The translations under genes were made by a program, and so were the position numbers. A model generated the notes under the pieces. The model had not been told where the DNA came from and did no database searches. It worked only from the letters and a program-made list of their open reading frames with translations. A DNA stretch of 64,000 nt from Ophioceras dolichostomum. Lineage: Eukaryota > Ascomycota > Sordariomycetes > Magnaporthales > Ophioceraceae. The DNA lies in contig PYST01000155.1 in NCBI GenBank assembly GCA_003049485.1, forward strand, positions 1 through 64,000, in the 5' to 3' direction. Shown in pieces: positions 20,735 through 30,223 of the stretch (the first letter of the stretch is position 1; every line of letters starts with the position of its first letter).

Positions 20735-22276
20735 CTAGCTTGGTTTGATGATTTGAGCGGAATCTTCCCCGAAGCCCATCGCTTTAATAGCGAAAGCTTC
20801 AGACGTCGAAACCTCGTCCCCCGTGGCTGGCTTGTCGTGTGGTTACTCCATTGCAAGAGCAACCCCTCCCGAAGGAGGGCACACTTGATGGTTCCAATAT
20901 AAATATACGCCAAAGAGACGCTTTAAAAAAAATAGGAAAGCGCGGCGCTGCTTAGGTTGGTAAAGACGCTCAGAAAAGAAACCGATCCAGCTCGCAAAAT
21001 ATCGCTCCTGACTGCTTGCCCACGACGATGGAAACGCACGGACATCAGGAGAAGCAAGTGTGGGGAAAGGAACAAGATTTCGCCGAGATCCAACCCTGCC
21101 AGAGAAAGGTTCCACCAGTGGACAATGAACCATGCAACGATCCCTCAAGCATTTCGTTATTCGTCCACATCGCTATCCGACATTGGCTATGAATCAAGAG
21201 GAGGAGGAAGAGGAGATGTGGATGCTAGTCGCGAAGCCGACGAAACGAGCACCATCCAGGCCACAAGGATACACCAGTGCACTCCGAACAAGCCAAACGG
21301 TCAGCATTGGTTTACCGCCGAGGGCTTCAAGAGCGGCATTCGCAGTAGTATCTCGAACGAGAGCAGCATTCGGCTCCGTCTCGCGGCGCGCACCGAGACG
21401 ATCGGCACCGACGGTTGGGTTCGACGCTCCGACGCCCTTACAGTCGGAGAAGCCAGGGTGCTCTTCCAAAAGGCCAAGCAAGACTCTAAGACGGCCGAAC
21501 ATCGAAGTGCTACGGGACGAAGACGTGATCTGGCTGAGCAGAAATAGCAACGAGGAGGATAGGTCACCTTGACAGCGTGGAAAAAGTGACAAGAAGGCCG
21601 TTGCAGATTGCTTCATGCGAAACCCGCCTACAGGGCGGCAGAGCTAAGGGCCAAGCCTAGCCCATGTAGCAATCTTTTGGGCGTATGAGTTCATCAAGTT
21701 TTCCTATTGGACACTCCTGCTTGCGATTTGCAATCTGCCGTCCGGTGAACTCTCCTCCTCTCCCGGCATCCTGCTGGAGTTCGGAATTGAGGGTTGTTCT
21801 TAGTCGTTATCGCCCATGCAGGGACTCGGTATTGTGTATCCGCCACAGCAGGCAAAGCGAATTCTTGACGTTCGAGTGGACACTGTCGTTTCGGTAAAGG
21901 CGGGGGGACAATACCTTCTTCTAGCTTCCTCTTTCTTTTCTCCTTGTCCTGCCGGTAGTATTCCCGTTGACGTGCATTGTTCTTTTCACGTCGAGCGTTG
22001 GTCATGCTCCGCTGGTATAATTTGAGCGAACCGTCACGACCATCCACTACATTACCCTCCTCGGATGCCTACTACTTTGTAGATGCATTCCTTGGAGCTG
22101 ACGCAACAAGAGAACTTATCTTCTGCATTAGTTTCAAAGTTGAGCTTCCACTTTTAGCCCGTAGAGTTGTTGCCTTAGTTCCAAGGCATTCATTCACTTA
22201 CAAGGCTCCGATCTTCGGTACAGATATTGCTCCGATCTCCCATGTAGATATTCCCGCACTCCTGCTTTGCTTCTTC
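20735..22276. other. unresolved relic sequence
   Basis: No intact gene. Frames of 120-196 codons exist (20957-21547, 21132-21572 plus; 21694-22047 minus) but switch frame and show no domain I recognise. One minus-strand piece is basic and coil-like (NARREKNNARQREYYRQDKE near 21960-22020). I read this as decayed coding sequence, possibly other parts of the GIY-YIG-like genes, without proof. Confidence 0.35.
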
Positions 22277-22377
22277 TACGGACAGCCATTCCTGAGCGGC
22301 CGTCTCGTTAAAGAAGGTCAGTATGAACTTTTTAAAGGGAAAGAACGACGGAGTCGAAGGGGGCGGCCTTCATTATA
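22277..22377 (+). repeat. inverted repeat, left arm (about 100 bp)
   Basis: Matches the inverse of 22583-22690 over about 100 bp with a handful of mismatches. Shared core: acagccattcctgagcggcc, then gtctcgttaaagaagg, then gaacgacggagtcgaa. The spacer is about 205 bp and contains a T-tract. Confidence 0.8.
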
Positions 22378-22582
22378 AAGGTACGGAGCGGTTCAAGCAT
22401 TTGCGCTCCTGTCACCCTGCACTGTTACTCACTCCCAGGTTCCCCCAGGTCCCCACTGTGGACCGGACCAAACGCTACGGACCATGACTCTTCCATTCCC
22501 TCCTTTTTTTTTTTTTAGCGGTCTGAAGTGGCAGAAAACATTGAAAAAAGCAATCACACACTGGTCCGTGCACTCTAAATTG

Positions 22583-22690
22583 TCTATATAATGAGAGCCG
22601 CCCCCCTTCGACTCCGTCGTTCTTTCTCTTTAAAAAATTCATACTTACCTTCTTTAACGAGACGGCCGCTCAGGAATGGCTGTCCGTAGA
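22583..22690 (-). repeat. inverted repeat, right arm (about 100 bp)
   Basis: Inverse of 22277-22377. The inverted right arm reads gaaggtaagtatga where the left arm has gaaggtcagtatga. Several of the differences are transitions. Neither arm carries a gene. Confidence 0.8.
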
Positions 22691-23508
22691 GTGGGAAGCC
22701 TGCATTGCACATCGCGGCGCTGACCGCTCTGGTTTGCCTTTCGGGGCCAACCTAGGGGCAATTTTTGATTCTTCACCTGTCTTTTTCCATTGTGTTCGTG
22801 GCCTTGCGCCGTGGCATGAAGGAGAAGTTGCTTGGATGATTGTGTTGCTTGATTGTGTGATGCCGTTTCGGACTGTTTTGAGGCAGGCACCTGCCACCAG
22901 GCAGAAGAGCGTGCTCGCGTCGTAGGATGTTCGTTTCGATTTGTTTCTGGGCAGTTTCCCGGGCATTTCGCGATTGTGGTGCTCGTGATTCTGACTCTGG
23001 CTCTGCTCTGGCATTCGAAAATGCTCCATGAGTTTTCGCAAATTCTGTGCGCGTGCGCCCCGATTGACGAGGGCATCCACACCCAGCCGTGCTGCCATTT
23101 CCAATTCGTGTCGCAATCGCGAAGTCCATAACTTCGCGCTCGCACCTAAAATACTGTCCAAATTTGTTCTTCTCATCTACACACATTAGTATTAACCTTC
23201 CCATACCAGTCAAGAAGTATTACCTGATGAACCTCACGATCCTATCCCATGTAAATGCACATCCTCATAACACATTTGCCGACCTCCCATTGCCGCCCTC
23301 CCGCCGGAACGCTCATGACCATGAGGCGACTCCAAAAGCACGCTGGCTTGGAAGCGCGTCCATGCGAGCCGACGAGAAACCCCGACTCGGGCGGCCCAGC
23401 TGTTCGGAAACCGGCGATAAATTCGCGGCGAGAGCCATAGGCTTCCACAAGGACGATTCCATTTCCATCACTGCAATCAGAAAGAAGACGCTGCCCGCGT
23501 TAGCTTAG
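22691..23508. other. unresolved relic sequence
   Basis: Minus-strand frames of 146-168 codons overlap over 22650-23213 without any recognisable domain; no frame stands out. Probably decayed DNA of the same island. Confidence 0.35.
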
Positions 23509-24047
23509 AATGCCTGGATGCCGCGCCCTCGGCGAAAGTCAACCCGGCCATCAAGAAGCTTTTTCCGTCTTCAGCACATATCGAGAAGGTACTAAACCGC
23601 CATTTTCTCGTTTTTCCGGCCGGGTTTTCATCTATTGTTTCTGCTGTCAAACCACCGTCTTTGGGGTGGTTAGAAGAAAAGCCATCTGCTATGGCCCAAG
23701 ATTTCCGGGACTTCTATGCAGAAACAGAATCCACGTTATGGGGGGTATATCTCGTCATCTTCAAGAAACCAGGAGAACCAACCAAATTCTACGTTGGTTC
23801 GGCGACGAGCAAGCAAGGACTTTGGACACGAATCCAAGACTATGAACGGAGATCTGCGTCAATGGGGGGCTCCGTAAAACGATAATTCGCGGAGGGGTAT
23901 GCCTTGACGAAAAAAGTCTTGTTGTGTTCGGCTCCCGTACTTTGCACTACAGCCCGAAAGACGAAGACCACCCGCTATCTGTTTCTTTTACTCGAAGCTG
24001 TTTTTACTGCAACCTTCTAGGCGATAGACGAAGGTACATTCAGCGAC
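23509..24047 (+). pseudogene. GIY-YIG nuclease-like gene, copy 1 (best preserved)
   Basis: One plus-strand frame reads without a stop from 23509 through AIKKLFPSSAHIEKVLNRHF and LGWLEEKPSAMAQDF into the GIY-YIG module. That module comprises LWGVYLVIFKK (GVY, about 23740), KFYVGSATSKQGLWTRIQDY (YVG plus the Arg helix, about 23785-23845) and SMGGSVKR. A TAA stop follows the Arg; the frame resumes with KKVLLC and then LFLLLEAVFTATF, where the Glu would be catalytic. A second stop (TAG, 24018-24020) is followed by AIDEGTFSD, which runs into a CT-rich array. The GIY, YVG, Arg and Glu elements in this order support a GIY-YIG-fold nuclease. I recall related multicopy genes in Sordariomycetes but cannot verify this here. 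Non-functional because of the stops. Confidence 0.68.
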
Positions 24048-24115
24048 TGTCCTCCCCTCCCGTACTGTCCTCCCCTTCCGTACTCTCCTCCCTCCCCCCT
24101 TTCCTCCGTCGCCTC
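24048..24115. repeat. degenerate short form of the 18-bp minisatellite
   Basis: Two to three imperfect units (cccgtactgtcctcccctt type) of the sequence found 33 times at 17731-18324. It lies between the converging 3' ends of GIY-YIG-like copies 1 and 2. Confidence 0.75.
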
Positions 24116-24500
24116 CCTCCTCTCCACTGTTCTGTACCTTCCCTTTCCTCTCCCTATCACCTTTCCCCACCATTATATGCCCCCCACCCCAGCTTGTGTT
24201 TCTCTTCGGCGGTGTGGTGTGACAGGCGCGATCCCTGGCGTTGTCGTTCGAGGCGGAAGGGTGGACGAGCCAGTGCGCGATAATAGGGTCATGGCTACAG
24301 ATGCCACCCCATACAACAGTCCCCTCTGGCCACTGGACAATGCTGTTTTTTCCGAACGTTGCCTTCGGTCCGTTGAAGGTCCCCGCGTCCATCGCCTAGA
24401 AGACCACGGTAAAAACGACTTCAAGGAGGAGGAACAATCGACGGGGGTTTTTCATCTCCTCTGCCGTTGTATATATTACGGGAGAAACGCATAGGAGGAC
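24116..24500 (-). pseudogene. GIY-YIG-like gene, copy 2, 3' half
   Basis: The minus strand starts at VLLCVSPVIYTT, then RRLFLLLEVVFTVVF, a TAG stop (24396-24398), then AMDAGTFNGPKATFGKNS, IVQWPEGTVVWGGICSHD and PIIAHWLVHP. It matches copies 1 and 3, including the stop at the same codon, and preserves a longer C-terminus than either. Tail-to-tail with copy 1 across the short array. The GIY-YIG signature itself is missing, replaced upstream by another repeat fragment. Confidence 0.65.
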
Positions 24501-24545
24501 TTATCTTCCCCTTTCCTCTCCCTTTCACCTTTTTCCACAACCATA
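24501..24545 (-). repeat. further fragment of the same repeat family
   Basis: The segment ctttcctctccctttcacct plus ttttccacaaccatatgc also occurs next to the big array (about 18370-18405) and, altered, at about 24140-24180. Here it is joined directly to the start of copy 2, which implies an old rearrangement or nested deletion. Confidence 0.6.
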
Positions 24546-24872
24546 TGCCCCCGCCGCCCACCGACGGCCCGAAATTTTCATGGGATTTGAAGCTGAAACA
24601 CAGGGTAAACATGGATATTGGATTCACTTGTTTATTAGCGAGTCTGCTCTGGGAAAGCCTCGGACGAAATCTCGAAGAGAAAATATTGTTTTGACATATA
24701 TTTTCCGTAAAACCTTTTCTCCCGATGACCAAGGAAGGTAGGTACCTAACCAAGCAAAAGGAGCCCCAAACGCCTTCCCAGAATTCCGTGGGTATCGTAT
24801 CAACTAAGAACAAATGATAATTGAAAGTCTCGATGAATACACGCCATACCAGGCATACCACCTAGACCGCCG
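24546..24872. other. right edge of the relic island / 3' flank of the SNF2 gene
   Basis: No gene seen. A ggtaggtacctaacc motif copy lies near 24737. Confidence 0.4.
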
Positions 24873-27800
24873 TCATAACTCAAGGTCGTCCGAGTCGTCA
24901 TCATCCCAAAATATCGACGACGCTGCGGCCATCTTCTTCTCGTCGTCTCCTCCTGCTTTGGATTCTACAGCAAGCTCAGTTTCAGGCTTCGCAGGCTTGG
25001 AATCGGCTTTGACACACTCGCTGGGACTGTGCTGTTCGTTTTTGTTGTTATCGTCGTCGTCGTCCGGGATCGAGATGTGGTCTGGGATGCCCTTATCCTC
25101 CTCTACCTTCACCACCGAGATGCTCTCGCTCTCACTGGCAGTTTCGTCGTCGTCGATCAATACCACATGATCTGAATCTGGCCCCTCCTTGACGACCTGG
25201 GTATCTTGTTCTTTCTTGACTGGTGGCGATGCATCCTTATCCTTTTCTGTTTTGATAGAGACGTGATCAGGAGCAGCAACACCGCCCTCGGCCTCGACCT
25301 TGACCTTCACCTTGACTTCCTCCTCCTCCTCGTCGGACTCAGTAGTCGCATCGTCTATCTCAACATCCTCCACCTTCACCTTGGCCTCGTCGTCGTCCCC
25401 ATGCTTGACCTCCTTTTTGACTTCGTCTTCTTCCTTCTTCGTTGGATTCGCGCTTCTGCTTCTTGACCTCTCGGCGGCGGCGGAGAGCAGTTTTGCCTCC
25501 CTCCGGCGGTAGAACGAGTCCAGGCAGTTGCGGCGCTGCTCCTGCGTCCAGCTCTCGACCACCAGCGCGAACTCGGTCGCGCTCGCGAAGCCAAGCTCCT
25601 TGGACATGGTGCAGAACTGGCGGTGCCGCACCTCCGCGGGCGGGTTGTAGCGGAGCCGGGGCCGCTTTCTGCGGTTCTTGCTCCGAGGAAGCGACTTTAA
25701 TGCCTTTCGCTTCCCCTTCCTGTCGGCGGCCCCCTCCCTGACGTCTGGGTCGAGGTTGTCTTCGTCATCGGAGGAAGAGGAAGATGAGGTGGTGGAGTAC
25801 TCGACGTCGCTATCGCTGTCCAGTCTGTTAGCCTGGCTGTCTGCGAAGAGCGGGTCGTCCACGCCACCACCACCGCTAGGACCAGCTGTGTTGGAACCGC
25901 CGGCGCCGGCGCCGCCTGCCGCGGCGGATGAATCGGCCATCTCGGCGCGTCGCGACAGCTGCGCTTCTACCTTGCTCGAGCCGACGACTTCTGAGTTCTC
26001 GTGCGTGTATTTGACCCCCGCCGACGCAAGGATCGCCTGGATCGCGTCGCTCTTTGGTGCGCGGCTGGCGGCCACCTTCTTCTTTTTCTTCGCCGCAGCG
26101 ACCATGTCCTCTTGGTTCTCCGCTACGATGAACTTGGCTAGCTGGCTGAGGCCACCATCCTCATCACTGCCACCACCCTCCTGTTTCATTAATACGGCCT
26201 GGCTGCCGTCGTCATCATCGTCATCTTCTCCGACCTTGACCGCCTCTGCTAGATCGATGTCGGTTAGGAGCACGCCGGCCTTCGCCTCGGCGATGTTGGT
26301 CTTGTTGACTATGTCCCTGAGCACGACCTGGTCACCCCGGAAAGAAAACAGATTCGCTAGCCCGAAGATCTCGCCCTTGCGAGCTTTGTCCTGCTGCACA
26401 CCCTTGAAGTAGCGGCGCTCCGTCGAGGCGTTGTAGCCGATGTTGGCCTGCTGCTGCTTGTAGATCTGGCGCGCGTACACGATCTCCTCGATGGTGCCCG
26501 ACGAGATGAGACGGAACACGTCGACGTCGCGCACCTGGCCGATGCGATAGGCGCGGTCTTGGGCCTGCAGGTCGTAAGCCGGGTTCCAGTGCGGATCAAA
26601 GATGACGACCTTGTTGGCAGACGTGATGTTCAGGCCGACGCCCCCTGCCTTCGTGGAGATGAGGAAGGCGAACTGAGAAGGGTCTGAGTTGAAATCGTCG
26701 ACGACACGCTGGCGATCCTCATAGCCCAGGGAGCCGTCCAAGTAGCTGACGCTGTAGCTGGTGTTGTGGAACAGATACTGCAGGATGCGCAGCAGCCGGA
26801 CGCTGTGCGAGAATACGAGGACCTTGTCGCCGTTGTCGTGCCAAAACTTGAGCAGCTTGCGTAGAACCTTCCACTTGCCACAGAACGACGGGTCGGCAAG
26901 GTTCAGGGGCGAGTCGCGCTGGCGGTACAGCGTCTCCCAGTCTTTCGGCATGCATTCCTTGAGCATCGACAGCGCGCTCTTCTGCTTCTCGGTCGTCTCC
27001 CCGGACGTGGGGATCAGCAGCATCAGGTGGCAGGCAAGCTTTTGAAGGGCCGTGATGGAGGGGAACACAAGGGATCGCCAGGTCCGACCGTCGGAATGCT
27101 TCGCTCCACAGCACCACCCCCTCTTCTTTCTAGAGCCGCACTCGCACTCATCGTGCACCTCACGCACGAGGGTGACCTGCTCGCTGGCAAGGAAGTTCTC
27201 GTATGCTTCGCGTTGTCTATCCGTCATAGGACAAAACACCACCTTGTCGCTCTTTTTGGGCAGCTGGTCCGCGATGAGAGTCTTCATGCGCCGTAGAAGG
27301 AACTCTGGGAGCAGATTGTTGACCAGCTTCTTCGCCGTGCGGCGGGCGACGCTCAGCTCGTGGAGCGTGGCGTCGTGAGACTGGCCCGTCGCCAGGGGTA
27401 TGCTGATGCTCTGCCGCCACTCTGCGAAGGTGCCAAAGCGGCCGGGGTTCGTCCAGTTGAGTAAGGTCCATAGCTCCTCGTATTTATTCTGGATGGCGGT
27501 TCCGGTTAGGCCAATGCGACACAGGGCGTTCACTTCGTTCATCGCCTTTGTGTTCTCTGAGCGCCTGTCCTTGAGGCAGTGGCACTCGTCCGCCACGACC
27601 ACATCCCAAGACACAGCGTTGATGTGGTCCCGATGGCCCTTGTAGGTCTGATACGTGGTCAACATGATCTCTAGCCGGCCGGACCGGGCTGTCTGCAGCA
27701 CTCCTTCTTTTTCAGGTCCGTGGAACACCTCGATGTTCCACCATCCCCACCGAGTGAGCTCCTGCTTCCAGTTCTCGAGCAGTGAGCCGGGACATACGAT

Positions 27801-28742
27801 GAGAACCCGCGGATACCAGCGTCCGGCGTTTTTCATCTTGCGTAGCCGCTTCTTATCCCGAGAGTCTCCTGTCTTGCCGAACGCCGCCGTCAGGAACGCG
27901 GCCACCTGCACCGTCTTGCCCAGGCCCATGTCATCGCCCAGAATGCCGCCTTTCTGGTAGACGAACAACTCGTGCAGGAACTTGACTCCGGCGATCTGGT
28001 AGTCCCGCAGGTAGCGCGCGATGCAGCCAGGGATAAGCCCGCCTGAGTACTCGAGCTCCACTTCTGCAGAAGGCCGTGATGGCTTTACGCTGGTATCGAA
28101 CTTGGGCCGCTTCTCCAGACGTCGTCGACTACCATCTCCACCGACCAGCCCATCATCGTCGCTAAAATAGATGTCTGTGTAGTCTGGTGGGAGGCGTAGA
28201 CCAGCAATGCGCAGTTTCTCGCGGCCCTTGTCAAACTCTCGCCTCCGATCGCGAAGGTAGTCGGGCATGGCCACCTGGGCGTGATCTTCTGGCGCACTGT
28301 CCTCGCCTAGACTCTTAATCCCGGAGGCCAGGTGCCTCGATGTCGATCTTCGTCTCCTCTTAGAGCTGCTTTCTCCTGGCCCGCCAGTGTCCTTTGCGGC
28401 GCCTCCTAATTTCGCCTTCCCTTTGTCCTTACCCTTGTCTTTTCCCGTGGCAGTTGACCTGCGTTTGGCACGCGCCCTCTGCCTCTCCAGCTCCTCATTT
28501 TCAGCCTCCTCGTCCGTCCAGACGACCTTTTCCACCAGCGGCACATCCTCGAGCTTGCGCTTCCCTAGAGCCGTCGCCTTCGTTGGAGTAGTTGCCGCTC
28601 GTGCCAAGACGGATGCTGAAGCCGATGATGACGATGACGCCGGAATTGGCTTGGAACGGCCTCGCTCCGCATCGCTCTCAGGCTCCGGCTCGGATGCCGT
28701 CTCGTCATCATCTACTACCTCCGGAACAGGTATCTTCACCAT
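24873..28742 (-). CDS. SNF2-family DNA-dependent ATPase, ERCC6L2/Rad26-like
   Basis: Large nuclear Swi2/Snf2 ATPase of the Rad54/Rad26/ERCC6L2 branch, expected to act in DNA damage repair or remodelling. Intronless, about 1289 residues from ATG 28742 (MVKIPVPEVVDDDE); the frame is open upstream but without an ATG. An acidic/basic disordered N-terminus (1-200) is followed by the helicase lobes: motif I GDDMGLGKT, Ia PGSLLENW, II ADECHCLK (DECH rather than DEAH), III LTGTAIQN, V STKAGGVGLN and VI QAQDRAYRIGQ. Between the lobes a Cys-rich insertion is visible (ECGSRKKRGWCCG). The Pro/Arg-rich RPRLRYNPPAEVRHRQF segment and following helices (about residues 1010-1070) resemble the HEBO region of ERCC6L2 proteins. 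The C-terminal 200 residues are Glu/Lys/Asp low complexity with sumoylation-like VKVE stretches. DECH and the insertion favour ERCC6L2 over Rad26, but I cannot align it here. Confidence 0.85.
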   Translation of the reverse strand: MVKIPVPEVVDDDETASEPEPESDAERGRSKPIPASSSSSASASVLARAATTPTKATALGKRKLEDVPLVEKVVWTDEEAENEELERQRARAKRRSTATGKDKGKDKGKAKLGGAAKDTGGPGESSSKRRRRSTSRHLASGIKSLGEDSAPEDHAQVAMPDYLRDRRREFDKGREKLRIAGLRLPPDYTDIYFSDDDGLVGGDGSRRRLEKRPKFDTSVKPSRPSAEVELEYSGGLIPGCIARYLRDYQIAGVKFLHELFVYQKGGILGDDMGLGKTVQVAAFLTAAFGKTGDSRDKKRLRKMKNAGRWYPRVLIVCPGSLLENWKQELTRWGWWNIEVFHGPEKEGVLQTARSGRLEIMLTTYQTYKGHRDHINAVSWDVVVADECHCLKDRRSENTKAMNEVNALCRIGLTGTAIQNKYEELWTLLNWTNPGRFGTFAEWRQSISIPLATGQSHDATLHELSVARRTAKKLVNNLLPEFLLRRMKTLIADQLPKKSDKVVFCPMTDRQREAYENFLASEQVTLVREVHDECECGSRKKRGWCCGAKHSDGRTWRSLVFPSITALQKLACHLMLLIPTSGETTEKQKSALSMLKECMPKDWETLYRQRDSPLNLADPSFCGKWKVLRKLLKFWHDNGDKVLVFSHSVRLLRILQYLFHNTSYSVSYLDGSLGYEDRQRVVDDFNSDPSQFAFLISTKAGGVGLNITSANKVVIFDPHWNPAYDLQAQDRAYRIGQVRDVDVFRLISSGTIEEIVYARQIYKQQQANIGYNASTERRYFKGVQQDKARKGEIFGLANLFSFRGDQVVLRDIVNKTNIAEAKAGVLLTDIDLAEAVKVGEDDDDDDGSQAVLMKQEGGGSDEDGGLSQLAKFIVAENQEDMVAAAKKKKKVAASRAPKSDAIQAILASAGVKYTHENSEVVGSSKVEAQLSRRAEMADSSAAAGGAGAGGSNTAGPSGGGGVDDPLFADSQANRLDSDSDVEYSTTSSSSSSDDEDNLDPDVREGAADRKGKRKALKSLPRSKNRRKRPRLRYNPPAEVRHRQFCTMSKELGFASATEFALVVESWTQEQRRNCLDSFYRRREAKLLSAAAERSRSRSANPTKKEEDEVKKEVKHGDDDEAKVKVEDVEIDDATTESDEEEEEVKVKVKVEAEGGVAAPDHVSIKTEKDKDASPPVKKEQDTQVVKEGPDSDHVVLIDDDETASESESISVVKVEEDKGIPDHISIPDDDDDNNKNEQHSPSECVKADSKPAKPETELAVESKAGGDDEKKMAAASSIFWDDDDSDDLEL

Positions 28743-29482
28743 CGTAGCCTTGATGCTCGCATCTTTCCGTCGCCGACGCGTAAAGTGGATGGAAGTCGCG
28801 TGTGGTTGCGACTGGAAGTGGGGGGACTGATTCAATTAAAGGGCGAAAACACGTGATGACGTGAGGGAGAATTACTTGACGGATATGTACCATTCAGGCA
28901 GCAGCAGCAACAACCGCCTATAGTGATCAAATGATGAAGCGAGAGGACTTTGTTGCAGAAGTATCTTATATAGGCGATTTGAGGAGATATGGAGGCTGTG
29001 TTCGTCTTTATCGAGTTGTCAACTGAATGGCACGGCATGAATGGGATTTTGTATCGATTTTTTACAGTGATATGTACAGTTGTACACTATATTGAATACA
29101 GACAAAGAAAATTTTCTCAGGTGAGAGAAAGAGAGTAGGTGCCTTTTGGCTGCTTGCGGCGTATTCCCTCCTCCTTGGCTCCGAAGCCGTGAGGAGTCCC
29201 GCACTTGCTCTTCTGCGCACGAACAGCAGCGAAATATGCATGCTTGCCTCGTAGATACACGGCCACGAGCATCTTGCAGCCCACCCCCAGTGCATGGGTC
29301 GTTCCCAAGAAATATACCGTTTTTCCCATACTCAACGACGTCGTCTCCATCCTGAGATGTCTCCTTCGTCACGAACAGGGCCCCGCAGGCCACATGTTGG
29401 GCAGGGGTGCCCGAGAGAGGAGCAGCGGGAATGAAAACAGAGCAATAATCCAATACAACCAAAAATGGGATTGGAGCGAAGA
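28743..29482. other. intergenic, SNF2 gene promoter / mL58 3' flank
   Basis: 740 bp between two minus-strand genes; no additional gene seen. Confidence 0.45.
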
Positions 29483-30223
29483 CTATAGCTCTCCCCGAAG
29501 CAGCATCTGTCTCCTCTTTTGGCGATCTTCCCTAGCCTGGGTCCGCTTCGGGCCCCAACGCTCTTTGACAGCCTCAACCTCGGCCTCCATCCGCTTCCTG
29601 TGTGCGGTCATAGTCTTCGCGCCCGCCGCGATCATGACGAACAGCTTAGTGGTGTTGAACTTCTTGGCCAGGGCGACCACACTCCACTTCACGGGGTCCT
29701 CGGCGCGCAGCCGGCGCATCTCGGCGACCTCCTCCTTGGTCACGCTGTAGAATTCGCGAAGAGAAGGCTGAGGTGGTAGGGCCTTCTTGATGGCCGGTGG
29801 CAGGTTCGGGTTGGAGTCGCTTTCGCTTCCTGGAGTAGTGGAGATTGATGATGATGGAGAAGGGTTTTCGCTGTACTTGATCGTGGTGGACGAGAAGAGT
29901 GTGCCCAGGTTGTCTCGACGGCGCGGGTCAGACTTGGGCAGGAACTTGAAAGGGGTGTGGTACACCGAGGGCTCGGATGCTGGCGGGTTGAATATGATGT
30001 AGTCTTGGTCTTGCGCTGGCTCGAGGAACGATGGATGAGGGGGGACCATGAGCGCCCGTCGTGTCCGTGCCGAGGTGAGCTTGGTTCGCCTCTGTTGCTG
30101 TTGCGAGAGCAGACTTGAGGTTGTCGGGATGCAGGCCGAAGGTCTTGCTAGCCGGCTGAAGACCCCTTGAGCCGCTAAGGTGCGTGGCGCCGCCGACACC
30201 CGGAGGAGTAGTTGAGGCTCCAT
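29483..30223 (-). CDS. MRPL20: mitochondrial large-subunit ribosomal protein mL58 (Mrpl20)
   Basis: Fungal-specific component of the 54S mitoribosomal subunit. Intronless, about 246 residues from ATG 30223 (MEPQLLLRVSAAPRTLAAQG), a basic, acid-free presequence for matrix import. After RRTKLTSARTRRAL comes the family core: DYIIFNPPASEPSVYHTPFK with FLPKSDPRR. The C-terminal half has LREFYSVTKEEVAEMRRLR, AEDPVKWSVVALAKKFN and the terminal basic helix RWGPKRTQAREDRQKRRQM. A Ser/Pro/Asn-rich insertion (about 125-155) separates the halves. The frame stays open upstream of the ATG only from non-ATG codons. Confidence 0.85.
   Translation of the reverse strand: MEPQLLLRVSAAPRTLAAQGVFSRLARPSACIPTTSSLLSQQQQRRTKLTSARTRRALMVPPHPSFLEPAQDQDYIIFNPPASEPSVYHTPFKFLPKSDPRRRDNLGTLFSSTTIKYSENPSPSSSISTTPGSESDSNPNLPPAIKKALPPQPSLREFYSVTKEEVAEMRRLRAEDPVKWSVVALAKKFNTTKLFVMIAAGAKTMTAHRKRMEAEVEAVKERWGPKRTQAREDRQKRRQMLLRGEL

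Noticed and set aside
24116..24424. Tc1/mariner transposase reading of the VVWGG stretch on the minus strand
   Set aside because: The segment first resembled the VMVW motif of Tc1 transposases, but the upstream LFLLLEA...AMD segment aligns with the GIY-YIG-like copies in this window, so it is the C-terminus of that family.
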